From a virus: a stretch of DNA of 36,001 bases. Positions 22,327 to 30,296 of this stretch are shown here, in pieces. The stretch is taken from the IMG/VR virus record IMGVR_UViG_3300042938_001957, positions 1 to 36,001 of that record, one strand, 5' to 3'. Made by a program: the position numbers and the translations under genes. Position 1 is the first letter of the stretch; each line of letters begins with the position of its first letter. The notes under the pieces are model-generated. The model was not told the DNA's origin. It saw nothing but the letters and a program-made list of their open reading frames with translations, and did no database searches.

Positions 22327-25085
22327 TGAGCACATATGAAGAGTTCACTCAAAAGACAAGATCTCAAAAGATAGTTCTTGCACACATTGATGGAAGAGAG
22401 AGAGTCAAACTGTTTGACCTGCACTCTCCAAATATATATGTGAGGGATGTTTCCCATTTTGTGATTGCAGTCAAGATTGATGGATCATACTTAACACAAG
22501 CAACATCCGATGTGTTGAATCAAGGTGAGTTTTATTTCTCATCAGATAGTGGAAAGTTATTTGTCAGATGTCTTGATGATGCTGATCCAATATCAAAATC
22601 AAACTGGATCACATACAGATTCTTTTTTTCAAACATTGATTCATTTGCACCAAGTGGAATATCATCTGGTGAGATTGTTCATTATGAGTCAAGAATCAAA
22701 GACATTGGTGAGCTTAAAATGGAACTTGATTTTGAGCAAACAGGTATTGCACTTGAAAGCAATTCAAGTCTCACGCTCCATAATAATGACAAGTTCTTTG
22801 ACGAGATCTTTGATACAATACTATGGGAAAATAACAATGCAAATTTTTGGTCATGGTCCAAGTCTATTCCATTCAGTGAAGCAAGAAAGATCTACTCTGG
22901 AATAGTATCAGACAAATCATTCAACACAACTCAAGTTAAGTTTACACTCAAAGACCAACTCACAAAATTAAAGCAACCACTTGATCTTGGAAGGTTCACA
23001 AGTCTTGATGGAGAGATTGAGTCATCCATACTTGGGAAACCAAAGAGAGTTGTGTTTGGGAGAGTGGACAAGATAAGAACTCAAGGCATTGACAAAGTGC
23101 TTGATGGCTTCACATTACAAGGAACATTGACTGGAGATTCAAATAGAAATCTTTTGACTGGATCTGCTCAAGGACTTATTGGTCAAACAGTGGTCAATGG
23201 ACTCGGAACAAACTTCAACACACTGGCTTCAGGAAACAAGATCAAGATCATTGGACCACTCAATGAATACACATATGAAGTTCTCTCAGTTATTTCACCA
23301 ATTCAAATAAGTGTTACATCACCAATCACTGCAACTTTCTCAGGTTCTCAAGTGAGAAACCTTGAGGTTGAAAATAACATTGTGACTGGTATTGGAACAG
23401 ACTTCATCAATCAACTTTCAAATGGTGATGTCATAACTGTCATTGTGAACTCAGAGAAGTACAAACATACAGTTGATATTGTTTCATCATCAACACAAAT
23501 AATTGTATCAGATGAGATTGAAGTTGGATTTTATGGCATCTCAGCAATCTCTCTTCCAGAGGTGAGTTACAGAAAGAAGAACAGAGAATGGCACATTGCA
23601 GGTCACAAGCTCAGAGAGTACACAACAACAATCTCTCTGATTGAAGATGCAACAAATATTGAAGTGATTGCAATTGGTGACATCCAAGCAGGTGACATGA
23701 TCACAGTTGGACTGAACACATACTCTGTCATCAGGACAACTGGAAACAAAGTGAGACTCAACCAAGGACTCATTGGAGTTGTGATTGTCGGGGACAGTCT
23801 GACAAAGATACCAGTTCTTGCAGTATACAATGGAAAGGATAGATTCTACATAAACAGAGACTATACGATTCTGAACACACCAACTGACTCTGTGATTGTT
23901 CTTGATGATCTTGCAGAGTTCAACATTGCAGCATCAAAGTATCCAACTGTTCAGTTGTCATTCACATCTGGATCTCCAATCATTACATCTTTATCAACTG
24001 ACATTGATCTCAATGATGTGTTTAAACCAAGAGACTGGATCAGATCAAGATCAATCAATCTCCAAACATGGTATGAAATTCTTAGTGTTTCACAGGACAC
24101 CATAGTCTTGAGATCAAATGTCACAACAACTTTCTCAGGTCTTGGACATTTAAAGTCACCAAATTATGTTGGTGATGACTCTTTGATTTTGACTGACTGC
24201 CTTGGACTTGATGATGGTGACTGGATCAGGTATCCATCACAAGCTGTTAAGTGGATTTTATCCAAGACAGGTTTCACTGATTTCAACAATGCATCATTTG
24301 ATCAAGCAACTGATGATTGTGAGATGACTCTTTCAGCATATTGGCCACAAACAATCGGATCAGAGTTCCCAATAATAAGGGACATGATCACATCCATCAA
24401 CCAGAGTTGCTTTGGATCACTGTTCATGGATCTGGATTTTAATTTTACATATAGCATTCTTAACTCAGACAAGCCAGAGGATCTCCAGATCCTCAAAGAT
24501 GAAGACATATTGAACTTCTCTGTCACAACAAAGAACAACATCATCAACTCCATTCTTTTGAATTATGCACCAAATGTTGATGTTGATGCTGAGTCTGAAA
24601 CATTCAAGACAATGATACTAAAATCAGACTTTGTGGATGAAGCGATTGGAAAGGTTGAAAGACTCACTCAGACTGCATTGCTATACTATCCAGAGGACGC
24701 AACCACCATTGCACAGAGATGGTTATTTTTTAGATCTCTCACTCAGACAATGGTGACAGTCAATGCCAAGTTGAACATCACATCATCCTCACTAAATGAC
24801 AAAGTGTTCTTGGATCTGTCCAGACTGTTCAAAAGGTTTGGAGGGATAGACAGAAGAAAGATTGGGATAATCAACTCAATCAGCAAAGACTCTGAGAACA
24901 CCTCCATTGAGTTCAATGATCTTGGAAACCTGTTCAATAGGGTGCCAAGTATCTGTCCAGATTCAACCAATGACTACATTGAGGGAGAGTCTGATGTTGC
25001 CAAGTATGGTTTTATTGTGGATGATTTAAGTGAAACTGCAGATCCGAGTTCAGAGATTGGACTTGGGACAAATTTAATAGGATGA
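22326..25085 (+). CDS. large tail-tip / baseplate hub protein
   Basis: A 919-residue protein. ATG 22326 was chosen for its TAATG overlap with the upstream stop. The N-terminal 170 residues resemble hub domains of siphovirus tail-tip proteins (LAHIDGRERVKLFDLHSPNI). The middle holds three repeats of a 65-70-residue beta unit: each has V-x-G-x-G-T-x-F ... L-x-x-G-D-x-I, a strand pair, I-x-V-S and an end near F-S-G (starting near residues 275, 345 and 545). The C-terminal 300 residues form another domain (SLFMDLDFNFTYSIL, ILKDEDILNFSVT). It likely makes the central hub that contacts host surface and tape measure. Confidence 0.75.
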   Translation: MSTYEEFTQKTRSQKIVLAHIDGRERVKLFDLHSPNIYVRDVSHFVIAVKIDGSYLTQATSDVLNQGEFYFSSDSGKLFVRCLDDADPISKSNWITYRFFFSNIDSFAPSGISSGEIVHYESRIKDIGELKMELDFEQTGIALESNSSLTLHNNDKFFDEIFDTILWENNNANFWSWSKSIPFSEARKIYSGIVSDKSFNTTQVKFTLKDQLTKLKQPLDLGRFTSLDGEIESSILGKPKRVVFGRVDKIRTQGIDKVLDGFTLQGTLTGDSNRNLLTGSAQGLIGQTVVNGLGTNFNTLASGNKIKIIGPLNEYTYEVLSVISPIQISVTSPITATFSGSQVRNLEVENNIVTGIGTDFINQLSNGDVITVIVNSEKYKHTVDIVSSSTQIIVSDEIEVGFYGISAISLPEVSYRKKNREWHIAGHKLREYTTTISLIEDATNIEVIAIGDIQAGDMITVGLNTYSVIRTTGNKVRLNQGLIGVVIVGDSLTKIPVLAVYNGKDRFYINRDYTILNTPTDSVIVLDDLAEFNIAASKYPTVQLSFTSGSPIITSLSTDIDLNDVFKPRDWIRSRSINLQTWYEILSVSQDTIVLRSNVTTTFSGLGHLKSPNYVGDDSLILTDCLGLDDGDWIRYPSQAVKWILSKTGFTDFNNASFDQATDDCEMTLSAYWPQTIGSEFPIIRDMITSINQSCFGSLFMDLDFNFTYSILNSDKPEDLQILKDEDILNFSVTTKNNIINSILLNYAPNVDVDAESETFKTMILKSDFVDEAIGKVERLTQTALLYYPEDATTIAQRWLFFRSLTQTMVTVNAKLNITSSSLNDKVFLDLSRLFKRFGGIDRRKIGIINSISKDSENTSIEFNDLGNLFNRVPSICPDSTNDYIEGESDVAKYGFIVDDLSETADPSSEIGLGTNLIG

Positions 25086-25088
25086 GCA

Positions 25089-25601
25089 ATGGCATATTCT
25101 GAATTAGTAGATAGCACTCTTGCAGTTGGGAAAGCTTTGAAGCGTGAACTGTTCACAAAGATCAGAAATAATTTCATAGATCATGAGGCAAGAATCTCAT
25201 CACTCGCTCTTGGATCATCACCAATTGAGGTTTTCAACTTTCCAATATTGAATGCATCATCATCAAGCACACTGACAGGTGTGACTTATTATAGAGCACT
25301 CACTGGATTTACACTATCATCTGTACAGATTGAGATCTTTCAGAAAGGTGCAGTCACCTATGGAAACCTTTCAATTGATGTGAAGAAAGGACCAAGTCTT
25401 GATGGTGCAACCATGACATCTGTCCTCACCACTCAACCAAACATTGATTTCACAACTGATCCAGATTACACTATTGCATCAGGTATTTTGAATGGTGCAA
25501 ACCAACTTGTTTTGCAGGGTGAAGTTTTGAGACTTGATGTGACTGCACTTCCAACAATACCACTTGGAAGATTCAGAGTTCTTGTTTATGGAAATATTTA
25601 A
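25089..25601 (+). CDS. receptor-binding protein, copy B
   Basis: A 170-residue protein three bases after the hub gene. Its first 45 residues form a helix for attachment (LKRELFTKIRNNFIDHEARI); the rest is the head domain also found in the protein at 21619-22326. Both have V-E-V-F-N, a GNLSIDVKKG-like strand, DFTTDPDY-like turn and the VLRLDVTALP end. The pair flanks the hub gene. Which copy decides host range cannot be told. Confidence 0.65.
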   Translation: MAYSELVDSTLAVGKALKRELFTKIRNNFIDHEARISSLALGSSPIEVFNFPILNASSSSTLTGVTYYRALTGFTLSSVQIEIFQKGAVTYGNLSIDVKKGPSLDGATMTSVLTTQPNIDFTTDPDYTIASGILNGANQLVLQGEVLRLDVTALPTIPLGRFRVLVYGNI

Positions 25602-25617
25602 TTTTTAGGAGACTCAA

Positions 25618-26241
25618 ATGTCATCACCAATCATCATTCCATTTGACTTTAATCCAGTAGCATCTGGAACCAAGACTGGAAACTACACTATCCCTGCAGG
25701 AAGATATGCAAGATTAGTTGTTGATTGCAAACAAACAAAATATGGAAACAACACAACATACACTGCAAGCTCAGGGAACTTGACATCAACTTTGACTGAT
25801 CAACAGGTGAGTTTGGTTTTAAATGGAGTAGCCATCTATCCCATGCCATTTACAATTACAGTTGCAGTATCTACAACCACCCAAGCAACACCAAGGACAA
25901 TGACTCTTAACTTACCTGTAGGATCATACTTTAAGAGAGAAACATATACAAATTACACATTGACATCAAATGCAGGAACAGGTGCAGTTGGAGGTTTTTT
26001 GTACAGGTCCGAGGGTACAGTAACAACTGGACTAAGTGATTCTTATCAATCTGGAACAATTACAGGATTTGCACATCAACAAACCAAAGCAAATGCATCT
26101 GGAACTCAAGCAGGAAATAACAACTTTCTTGTTTGGAATGGAGACTTAGAATCAATAAGTAGATGGGTTAAGTCTGGAGATGTTATTGAATGTCCACCAA
26201 ATGGGACTTATTGGCTTGAGGAATATAACGTAATATCTTAA
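25618..26241 (+). CDS. virion structural protein, 207 aa
   Basis: A Thr-, Asn- and Gly-rich beta protein with ribosome site TAGGAG. It has strands and loops like carbohydrate-binding or fibre-tip domains (IPAGRYARLVVDCKQ, SYFKRETYTNYTL, NGTYWLEEYNVIS) and no enzyme motif. Position at the end of the tail cassette suggests an adhesion or accessory fibre protein. Confidence 0.55.
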   Translation: MSSPIIIPFDFNPVASGTKTGNYTIPAGRYARLVVDCKQTKYGNNTTYTASSGNLTSTLTDQQVSLVLNGVAIYPMPFTITVAVSTTTQATPRTMTLNLPVGSYFKRETYTNYTLTSNAGTGAVGGFLYRSEGTVTTGLSDSYQSGTITGFAHQQTKANASGTQAGNNNFLVWNGDLESISRWVKSGDVIECPPNGTYWLEEYNVIS

Positions 26242-26253
26242 AAGAGGTTTATC

Positions 26254-26616
26254 ATGTTTGGATTATTTGTAGATAATGTGTTGAGAAATTTTTGGGGAAA
26301 CTCAATGGGTGACTTGTTCCTTGTGAACACTTGCAACAAACTTGAGATCAACATCTCAAATGTTCATCTGATGTATTATGCAGGACTCAAATCAAAACCA
26401 GAGTTCTATTCATTCGATGGAAACAAAGCTCTCTCAATTCTTAATCAGGTATCAACACCAACTCAGGTTGCAGCACTTGATGAGAATGGTGATCCAGTCC
26501 TTGATGAAAATTTGGATCCAATTTTTCACAATGAAGATGTCATCACATATGAAGTCCAATCAACAATCCAACCAGATCCTTACTTCTCTGGTGGAATTTT
26601 TGTGAAACCTTGTTAA
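26254..26616 (+). CDS. hypothetical tail-region protein, 120 aa
   Basis: A soluble protein with repeated Asp-Glu-Asn-x-Asp-Pro turns (ALDENGDPVLDENLDPIF, about 76-93), followed by a strand and a last segment rich in Pro and Gly. Ribosome site AAGAGG. It may be a fibre assembly factor or accessory tail protein; no family recognised. Confidence 0.5.
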   Translation: MFGLFVDNVLRNFWGNSMGDLFLVNTCNKLEINISNVHLMYYAGLKSKPEFYSFDGNKALSILNQVSTPTQVAALDENGDPVLDENLDPIFHNEDVITYEVQSTIQPDPYFSGGIFVKPC

Positions 26617-26814
26617 GTGGACAAGGACTTGCTTGAGAATGAAAGAGAGTGGAGGCGATTTTTATCATCACAGATCAGTGAGATTCAAAAGAATCAAACA
26701 GACATGATGTTGATGATCACCACTCTCAAGCTTAAAGTGGGTGCTGTTTCCTCTGTGTTTGGTGCAGTTGGTGCAATGGTTGTCACTTGGTTGTCAAAAC
26801 ACTTCCAAGGATAG
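26617..26814 (+). CDS. putative holin-like protein (XhlA-type topology)
   Basis: A 65-residue protein starting with GTG on the base after the upstream stop. Residues 1-35 are a charged helix with coiled-coil spacing and residues 40-58 a single hydrophobic membrane helix (VGAVSSVFGAVGAMVVTWL) before a short basic end. This matches XhlA/haemolysin-type phage proteins that work with holins, and the endolysin gene starts four bases later. No clear ribosome site precedes the GTG. Confidence 0.55.
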   Translation: MDKDLLENEREWRRFLSSQISEIQKNQTDMMLMITTLKLKVGAVSSVFGAVGAMVVTWLSKHFQG

Positions 26815-26817
26815 TTT

Positions 26818-27276
26818 ATGATGGAATACAAATCAAAATACATTCAAGATGGTATGGTGTCAGTTCACCCAATCATTCACGAGATCCTGAAAGAGATGGA
26901 CTCTTGGTGTCAAAAGTATGACAAATCAAATCTGATGATCTCTGAGTCTCTCACAACTCTTGCACAAGACAATGCACTCAAGAGAGTCTCATCTTCTCAC
27001 AGAGAGGGGAGAGCATGTGACATTGATGTTTCTCCACATGGAGTGTTGTGGCCAAAACAAAAGCTCATTGCTTTTTCTCACTTCTTTGGTGAGAAATACA
27101 AGTCACTTGGTGCAAATTCAAAACTTGGGACAAGGACATTTTTATTGGTTCATGACTCTGGACATGGTTTGCATTGTCATGCTCAAATAGGGAAAGACAT
27201 TGTTGAGAAATTTAAGAACACATATCCCAATTGGAAGTATCCAGTTGAGAAGAACAAAAGGAAGAAAGATGAATGA
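26818..27276 (+). CDS. endolysin, M15-type D-Ala-D-Ala peptidase
   Basis: A 152-residue peptidase that cleaves peptide cross-links in peptidoglycan. It has the zinc motif SSHREGRACDIDV (59-71; His61 and Asp68) and the second His motif GLHCHAQI (117-124), as in VanY/L-alanyl-D-glutamate peptidases. It has no signal peptide, so release needs a holin; the small membrane protein just before it is the obvious candidate. Ribosome site AAGGA. Lysine-rich C-terminal tail. Confidence 0.88.
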   Translation: MMEYKSKYIQDGMVSVHPIIHEILKEMDSWCQKYDKSNLMISESLTTLAQDNALKRVSSSHREGRACDIDVSPHGVLWPKQKLIAFSHFFGEKYKSLGANSKLGTRTFLLVHDSGHGLHCHAQIGKDIVEKFKNTYPNWKYPVEKNKRKKDE

Positions 27277-27505
27277 AGAAAAAAAAGCCTATGACATTGC
27301 AAACCTTGCAATCAAACTTAAAGATCAAGGTCTTGAGCTTGCAGAGGAAAGTGCTGAACTAATTCTCAAAGCAACATTTGAATGGTTGGAAGAAAGTGCA
27401 AAGCTTTCTGCAACTCCATATGATGACATGGCAATGATTGTTATTCCTCAAGTGAAGAACTTTATCAGCAAGGCAGTTGATAAGATTGATGGTCAACAAG
27501 GATAA
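27269..27505 (+). CDS. small helical protein in the lysis region, 78 aa
   Basis: Starts at ATG 27269, overlapping the endolysin stop by 8 bases and preceded by AAAGGAAG. It is strongly helical with alternating charges (AIKLKDQGLELAEESAELIL at about 11-30) and ends in a loop YDDMAMIVIPQVKNF. No membrane segment is evident. Lysis regulator or unrelated; function unknown. Confidence 0.5.
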   Translation: MNEEKKAYDIANLAIKLKDQGLELAEESAELILKATFEWLEESAKLSATPYDDMAMIVIPQVKNFISKAVDKIDGQQG

Positions 27506-27510
27506 TTAAG

Positions 27511-27711
27511 ATGGGTGCAAAGATCCTCCAAACTCTGATCACTTCTGTACTCATTCCACTTTTGAAGGATCTTGCATTCATGCTAATCAATATGTTCAAA
27601 GTCAGACAGATCAGAAAGGATGTGTCTGATCTTGCCAAGAAGAAAGCAGAGATTCTTCTGAATGCAAAGACCGACAAAGAGATTGCAGATGCATTCAGGA
27701 ACTTACAATGA
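27511..27711 (+). CDS. small membrane protein, candidate i-spanin
   Basis: A 66-residue protein with one N-terminal membrane segment (about residues 5-30, ITSVLIPLLKDLAFMLINM with one charged position) and a helical, coiled-coil-like cytoplasmic or periplasmic part. The next gene, a lipoprotein, starts at a 4-base overlap. The order membrane protein then overlapping lipoprotein is that of two-component spanins. Ribosome site in the CAACAAGGA context also used elsewhere in this genome. It could also be a holin. Confidence 0.5.
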   Translation: MGAKILQTLITSVLIPLLKDLAFMLINMFKVRQIRKDVSDLAKKKAEILLNAKTDKEIADAFRNLQ

Positions 27712-28037
27712 AGATTTTTTTATTGGTCCTGATGTTCTTGTCTTCATGTTCAGATCTTCCAACAACTCAAGATGATGATCAGTGTATGCCAATCATGGTT
27801 TCAAAAAAAGATCTTGATGGTGTGGAATGGATCTCAACAACTGAGTCTTATTGTCTTTGCAGAAAGCACAGATTCTCTCTCCAGTACATTGGCATTGTAC
27901 CGACAACACAACCTTGGAAAGAACCAATCATGAACTGCAACAAGGTCATTGGATGGAAACCAGAGGCATATGGAAGGAAGTCTGCATACTTTGAGAATGT
28001 CAGACAGTCAGTCAAAAAAGCAATGGAAAGGAAATGA
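27708..28037 (+). CDS. lipoprotein, candidate o-spanin
   Basis: A 109-residue protein with a short signal sequence and lipobox: MKIFLLVLMFLSSCS, with Cys14 as the expected lipidation site. After it come Thr/Asp-rich residues and a domain with several Cys and Trp. It begins at an ATGA overlap with the membrane protein gene before it. If the pair is a spanin, it joins inner and outer membranes for the last step of lysis. It is longer than most o-spanins, so other outer-membrane roles remain open. Confidence 0.55.
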   Translation: MKIFLLVLMFLSSCSDLPTTQDDDQCMPIMVSKKDLDGVEWISTTESYCLCRKHRFSLQYIGIVPTTQPWKEPIMNCNKVIGWKPEAYGRKSAYFENVRQSVKKAMERK

Positions 28038-28126
28038 TTGAACAGGTGGTCATCATGTGTGAACTTTTTATTGGAATAGCAATTCTTGGATTGAGTTTTT
28101 ATGTCATCATCAAAATCAGGCCATAA
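28034..28126 (+). CDS. 30-aa single-helix membrane peptide
   Basis: A short frame starting at an ATGA overlap with the lipoprotein stop. It encodes one hydrophobic helix (CELFIGIAILGLSFYVIIKI at about 9-28) and AAAGGAA just before the ATG. It overlaps the next frame by 26 bases. The overlap start and membrane helix support a real lysis-associated peptide, but it is too short to be sure. Confidence 0.35.
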   Translation: MIEQVVIMCELFIGIAILGLSFYVIIKIRP

Positions 28127-28283
28127 AAAAGACCAACCAAAATCTGGTCCTCATAGACCAAAATCTGATGTCAGTCATTGGATTGAGAAGTACATCCAAT
28201 CTCATCTTGATGGAAACAAAACTCTCAAAAAATTATATGGCGATATTATTTTAAAGCTTGGTGGAAAGATCCCAAAACTTTAA
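28101..28283 (+). CDS. small basic protein, 60 aa, last gene of the rightward unit
   Basis: A Lys/Ser/His-rich protein; the first 25 residues look disordered (KSGHKKDQPKSGPHRPKSD) and the rest is a short helical domain. Its stop overlaps by 4 bases the stop of the leftward nuclease gene, so the two units run into each other here with no room for a separate terminator. Function unknown; basic charge would fit DNA or RNA binding. Confidence 0.5.
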   Translation: MSSSKSGHKKDQPKSGPHRPKSDVSHWIEKYIQSHLDGNKTLKKLYGDIILKLGGKIPKL

Positions 28284-28660
28284 ATGAACTCTTTCATGTG
28301 GATCTTTATCAGATCAATTGAGTCTGCATAAAAAGCAACACCACCAAGTGCAGTGATGTTTTTGATGAACAATACCTGATCATCTGATGCAAGTTTCTCC
28401 AGTTGTTCTTGGGATCTCTCCATCACTCTCATGGTCTTCTTTGAGATGTATGGTTTCTTCACCTCTATTGCAAGCATCCTTCCATTTATAATACCAAGAA
28501 TGTCAGATACTCCATTGAGTTGATTCACACTCATTGCCTTTCTGAATGTTCTCTTGGTTGGATCATACAATCCAGTTGATTGATTCTTCCAACAAAAGAC
28601 ACCTTTCTTTCTTAGGAAAGTAATGATGTCATTTTCAATTTGCTTTTCTGTTATTGTCAT
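28280..28660 (-). CDS. VRR-NUC domain nuclease
   Basis: A 126-residue protein of the PD-(D/E)xK superfamily. It starts EKQIENDIITFLRKKG (5-20), has the core GVSDILGI (50-57; Asp53) and the E-x-K of AIEVKKP (64-70; Glu66, Lys68), then Gln and the final FYADS strand. VRR-NUC proteins of this size act as structure-specific nucleases or junction resolvases in phage recombination, consistent with the ERF, SSB and exonuclease genes in the same unit. ATG 28660 was chosen; a GTG at 28687 would add nine residues. Confidence 0.85.
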   Translation of the reverse strand: MTITEKQIENDIITFLRKKGVFCWKNQSTGLYDPTKRTFRKAMSVNQLNGVSDILGIINGRMLAIEVKKPYISKKTMRVMERSQEQLEKLASDDQVLFIKNITALGGVAFYADSIDLIKIHMKEFI

Positions 28661-28829
28661 CTGATCATTGAAACAAAGGGCAATCACAAAAGCAAGGATG
28701 CTTTATTGCCGAATCTTTACAATGTCCTCATTGGGTTGGTTGTCTGTTTGTTGATGTGCTCACATCTCCACAATCTGCCTTTCACATACTCCATAAATGC
28801 AAGTCATCAACCACCAATGAGGTTCATTC
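28661..28829. other. divergent spacer between nuclease and phosphoesterase genes
   Basis: This 169-base gap must hold start signals for the leftward nuclease and the rightward phosphoesterase. Seen in it: a 6-bp hairpin AAAGCA/TGCTTT (about 28688-28703) and several tiny frames of 18-29 codons on either strand without ribosome sites. No convincing promoter was found in either direction. Confidence 0.4.
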
Positions 28830-29573
28830 ATGATGAAAATTGATGCAAGAGGCAAGAGAGTTCTGTTCATCAGTGATGCCCATATCCCATACTCTAAAAA
28901 AGGATACCTTGAGTTTTTAGCTGAAACAAAAAAGAATTTTTTCAGGCCTGATGATATATGCATCAACATGGGTGATGAGTTGGACTTTCATGGATTGTCA
29001 TTCCATGACTCAGACTCGTCACTGTTCTCTGGTGGTCATGAGTTGGACAGATCAATTGAAGAACTACATTGGGACAATGGACTGCACTCACTTTTTCCTG
29101 ATATGAAGCTTCTTGAATCCAATCATGGGTCAATGGTGCTGAGAAAAATGAAGCATCACCAGATACCAATCAGAGTCCTCAAACCACTCCATGAGATATA
29201 CCAAACACCCAAGTGGTCTTGGCATGAATCAATCCTGATCCTGACAGATCTTGGTTGGGTGTACTGCACACATGGAAAGAGTGGATCATATGCAAAGCTT
29301 GTTGGATCGCTTGGGTGCTCAGTTGTCCAAGGACATTTTCACACCAAGTTTGAAATCACTTATCATCGAACATTGATGGCAACAAAGTTCTCAATGTTTG
29401 TTGGATGTCTTGCAGACAGAGACTCTCTTGCAATGGCATATGCAAAGACAAACATTCCAGAGTTCATCAATGGGACTGGAGGGATCACAGAGTTTGGACA
29501 CCCAATCCTGTTTCCAATGTTGTCAGACATCAACACACCTCCACCAATCCCAAGTGAATGCTTGACTCAATAG
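28830..29573 (+). CDS. calcineurin-like metallophosphoesterase
   Basis: A 247-residue enzyme with the five blocks of the family: Asp-x-His in FISDAHIP (13-20), MGDE (47-50), a degenerate SNHGS in place of GNHD (97-101), THG (147-149) and GHFH (168-171). Such phage phosphoesterases hydrolyse phosphomono- or diesters; the substrate is unknown. The change of the third block (NHGS rather than NHD) is common in phage members. The gene reads rightward inside the leftward unit and is closed by its own terminator at 29621. Two adjacent ATGs (28830, 28833); the first is used here. Confidence 0.85.
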   Translation: MMKIDARGKRVLFISDAHIPYSKKGYLEFLAETKKNFFRPDDICINMGDELDFHGLSFHDSDSSLFSGGHELDRSIEELHWDNGLHSLFPDMKLLESNHGSMVLRKMKHHQIPIRVLKPLHEIYQTPKWSWHESILILTDLGWVYCTHGKSGSYAKLVGSLGCSVVQGHFHTKFEITYHRTLMATKFSMFVGCLADRDSLAMAYAKTNIPEFINGTGGITEFGHPILFPMLSDINTPPPIPSECLTQ

Positions 29574-29620
29574 CACTCACTTGGAACAATAAAGATCTCA
29601 AGACTCATGAGCATTATTTC

Positions 29621-29655
29621 AGTGAGAACACCAAGGAAGGTGTCCTCACTTTTTT
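29621..29655 (+). terminator. terminator of the phosphoesterase gene, between convergent genes
   Basis: A 12-bp stem AGTGAGAACACC (29621-29632) / GGTGTCCTCACT (29639-29650) with one mismatch (G-U when read leftward), loop AAGGAA, followed by TTTTT. Read rightward it is a classic terminator. The stop codon of the leftward 41-residue frame lies in its right arm. Confidence 0.75.
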
Positions 29656-29771
29656 AAGTTCAGAAAGTTGTGAATCTCTTTGATCTTGGATCTCTTGCTC
29701 TCTCTCCTCATGACAAGCATCACAAATCCACCAAGCAGAAAGACTTTAAGGATCTCACCAAGTGTGATCAT
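29646..29771 (-). CDS. 41-aa single-helix membrane protein
   Basis: A leftward frame starting at an ATGA overlap with the AT-hook gene and preceded by GGGAGTGG. It encodes a hydrophobic helix (LKVFLLGGFVMLVM, about 8-21) followed by a basic helix rich in Arg, Lys and Ser. Coding pattern fits the phage. It is the last gene before the terminator. Function unknown. Confidence 0.5.
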   Translation of the reverse strand: MITLGEILKVFLLGGFVMLVMRRESKRSKIKEIHNFLNLKK

Positions 29772-29986
29772 TTTCCACTCCCAATCAAGGCACATCTTTC
29801 ATTTTCAAGTGCTACAAGATCAAGAATGTAATGATCAACAAACTCTTGCAATGACCATCCAGTGAGTGATGATATGATATTCATATCAAGATCACTCACT
29901 CTCAAATATCTTTTTTTCTTCACCAACTGATCAGGAAGTTTTGGCCTTCCAACTGGTTTCTTCTTTTTAGTTTTCACATCATCCAC
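29768..29986 (-). CDS. small AT-hook DNA-binding protein
   Basis: A 72-residue protein with a lysine run and the AT-hook core VGRPKLP (about 12-18), which binds the minor groove of AT-rich DNA, followed by a helical part (YLRVSDLDMNIISSLTGW). The start is GTG 29986, right after an ACAACAAAGG sequence that belongs to the recurring leader motif and also forms the end of the upstream frame. Could be a transcription or packaging factor; not further recognisable. Confidence 0.55.
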   Translation of the reverse strand: MDDVKTKKKKPVGRPKLPDQLVKKKRYLRVSDLDMNIISSLTGWSLQEFVDHYILDLVALENERCALIGSGK

Positions 29987-30296
29987 CTTTGTTGTTCTTA
30001 AAGTATTCTCTCACTTCATCTGCCTCATCCAACATCTGTTCCCTGTTCTTTCCAACAAACAATCCATCTTCTTGATTCTTTCTTCTGATTCTGGTGATTG
30101 TCTCCATTGTGGGTGTGTCCTTATCCATGATGATGGACTTCATCTTGTGATATGCCTCATCACCAATCTGGTTTCTTAAGTCATGATATATCACAAGATA
30201 TGAGATCCAGAGAAGTTTGTCAGAGTCTCTGGTGTTTGAGAATTTATTTAAAATCCATGCAACTTTGTCCTTAACTTTTTTAAGATCACTCAACAT
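29979..30296 (-). CDS. hypothetical protein, 105 aa, helical
   Basis: A helical, charged protein. Residues 55-85 contain MDKDTPTMETITRIRRKNQE, similar in pattern to a helix seen in small phage replication-region proteins, though no named family can be assigned. ATG 30296 was chosen for its GAGGTG site; ATG 30308 is possible. It overlaps the zinc protein upstream by 11 bases and the AT-hook gene downstream by 8 bases. Confidence 0.5.
   Translation of the reverse strand: MLSDLKKVKDKVAWILNKFSNTRDSDKLLWISYLVIYHDLRNQIGDEAYHKMKSIIMDKDTPTMETITRIRRKNQEDGLFVGKNREQMLDEADEVREYFKNNKGG

Noticed and set aside
28698-28843. Two tiny rightward frames (18 and 29 codons) coupled by TGATG before the phosphoesterase gene
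   Set aside because: No ribosome site, and competing leftward frames over the same bases look equally good.
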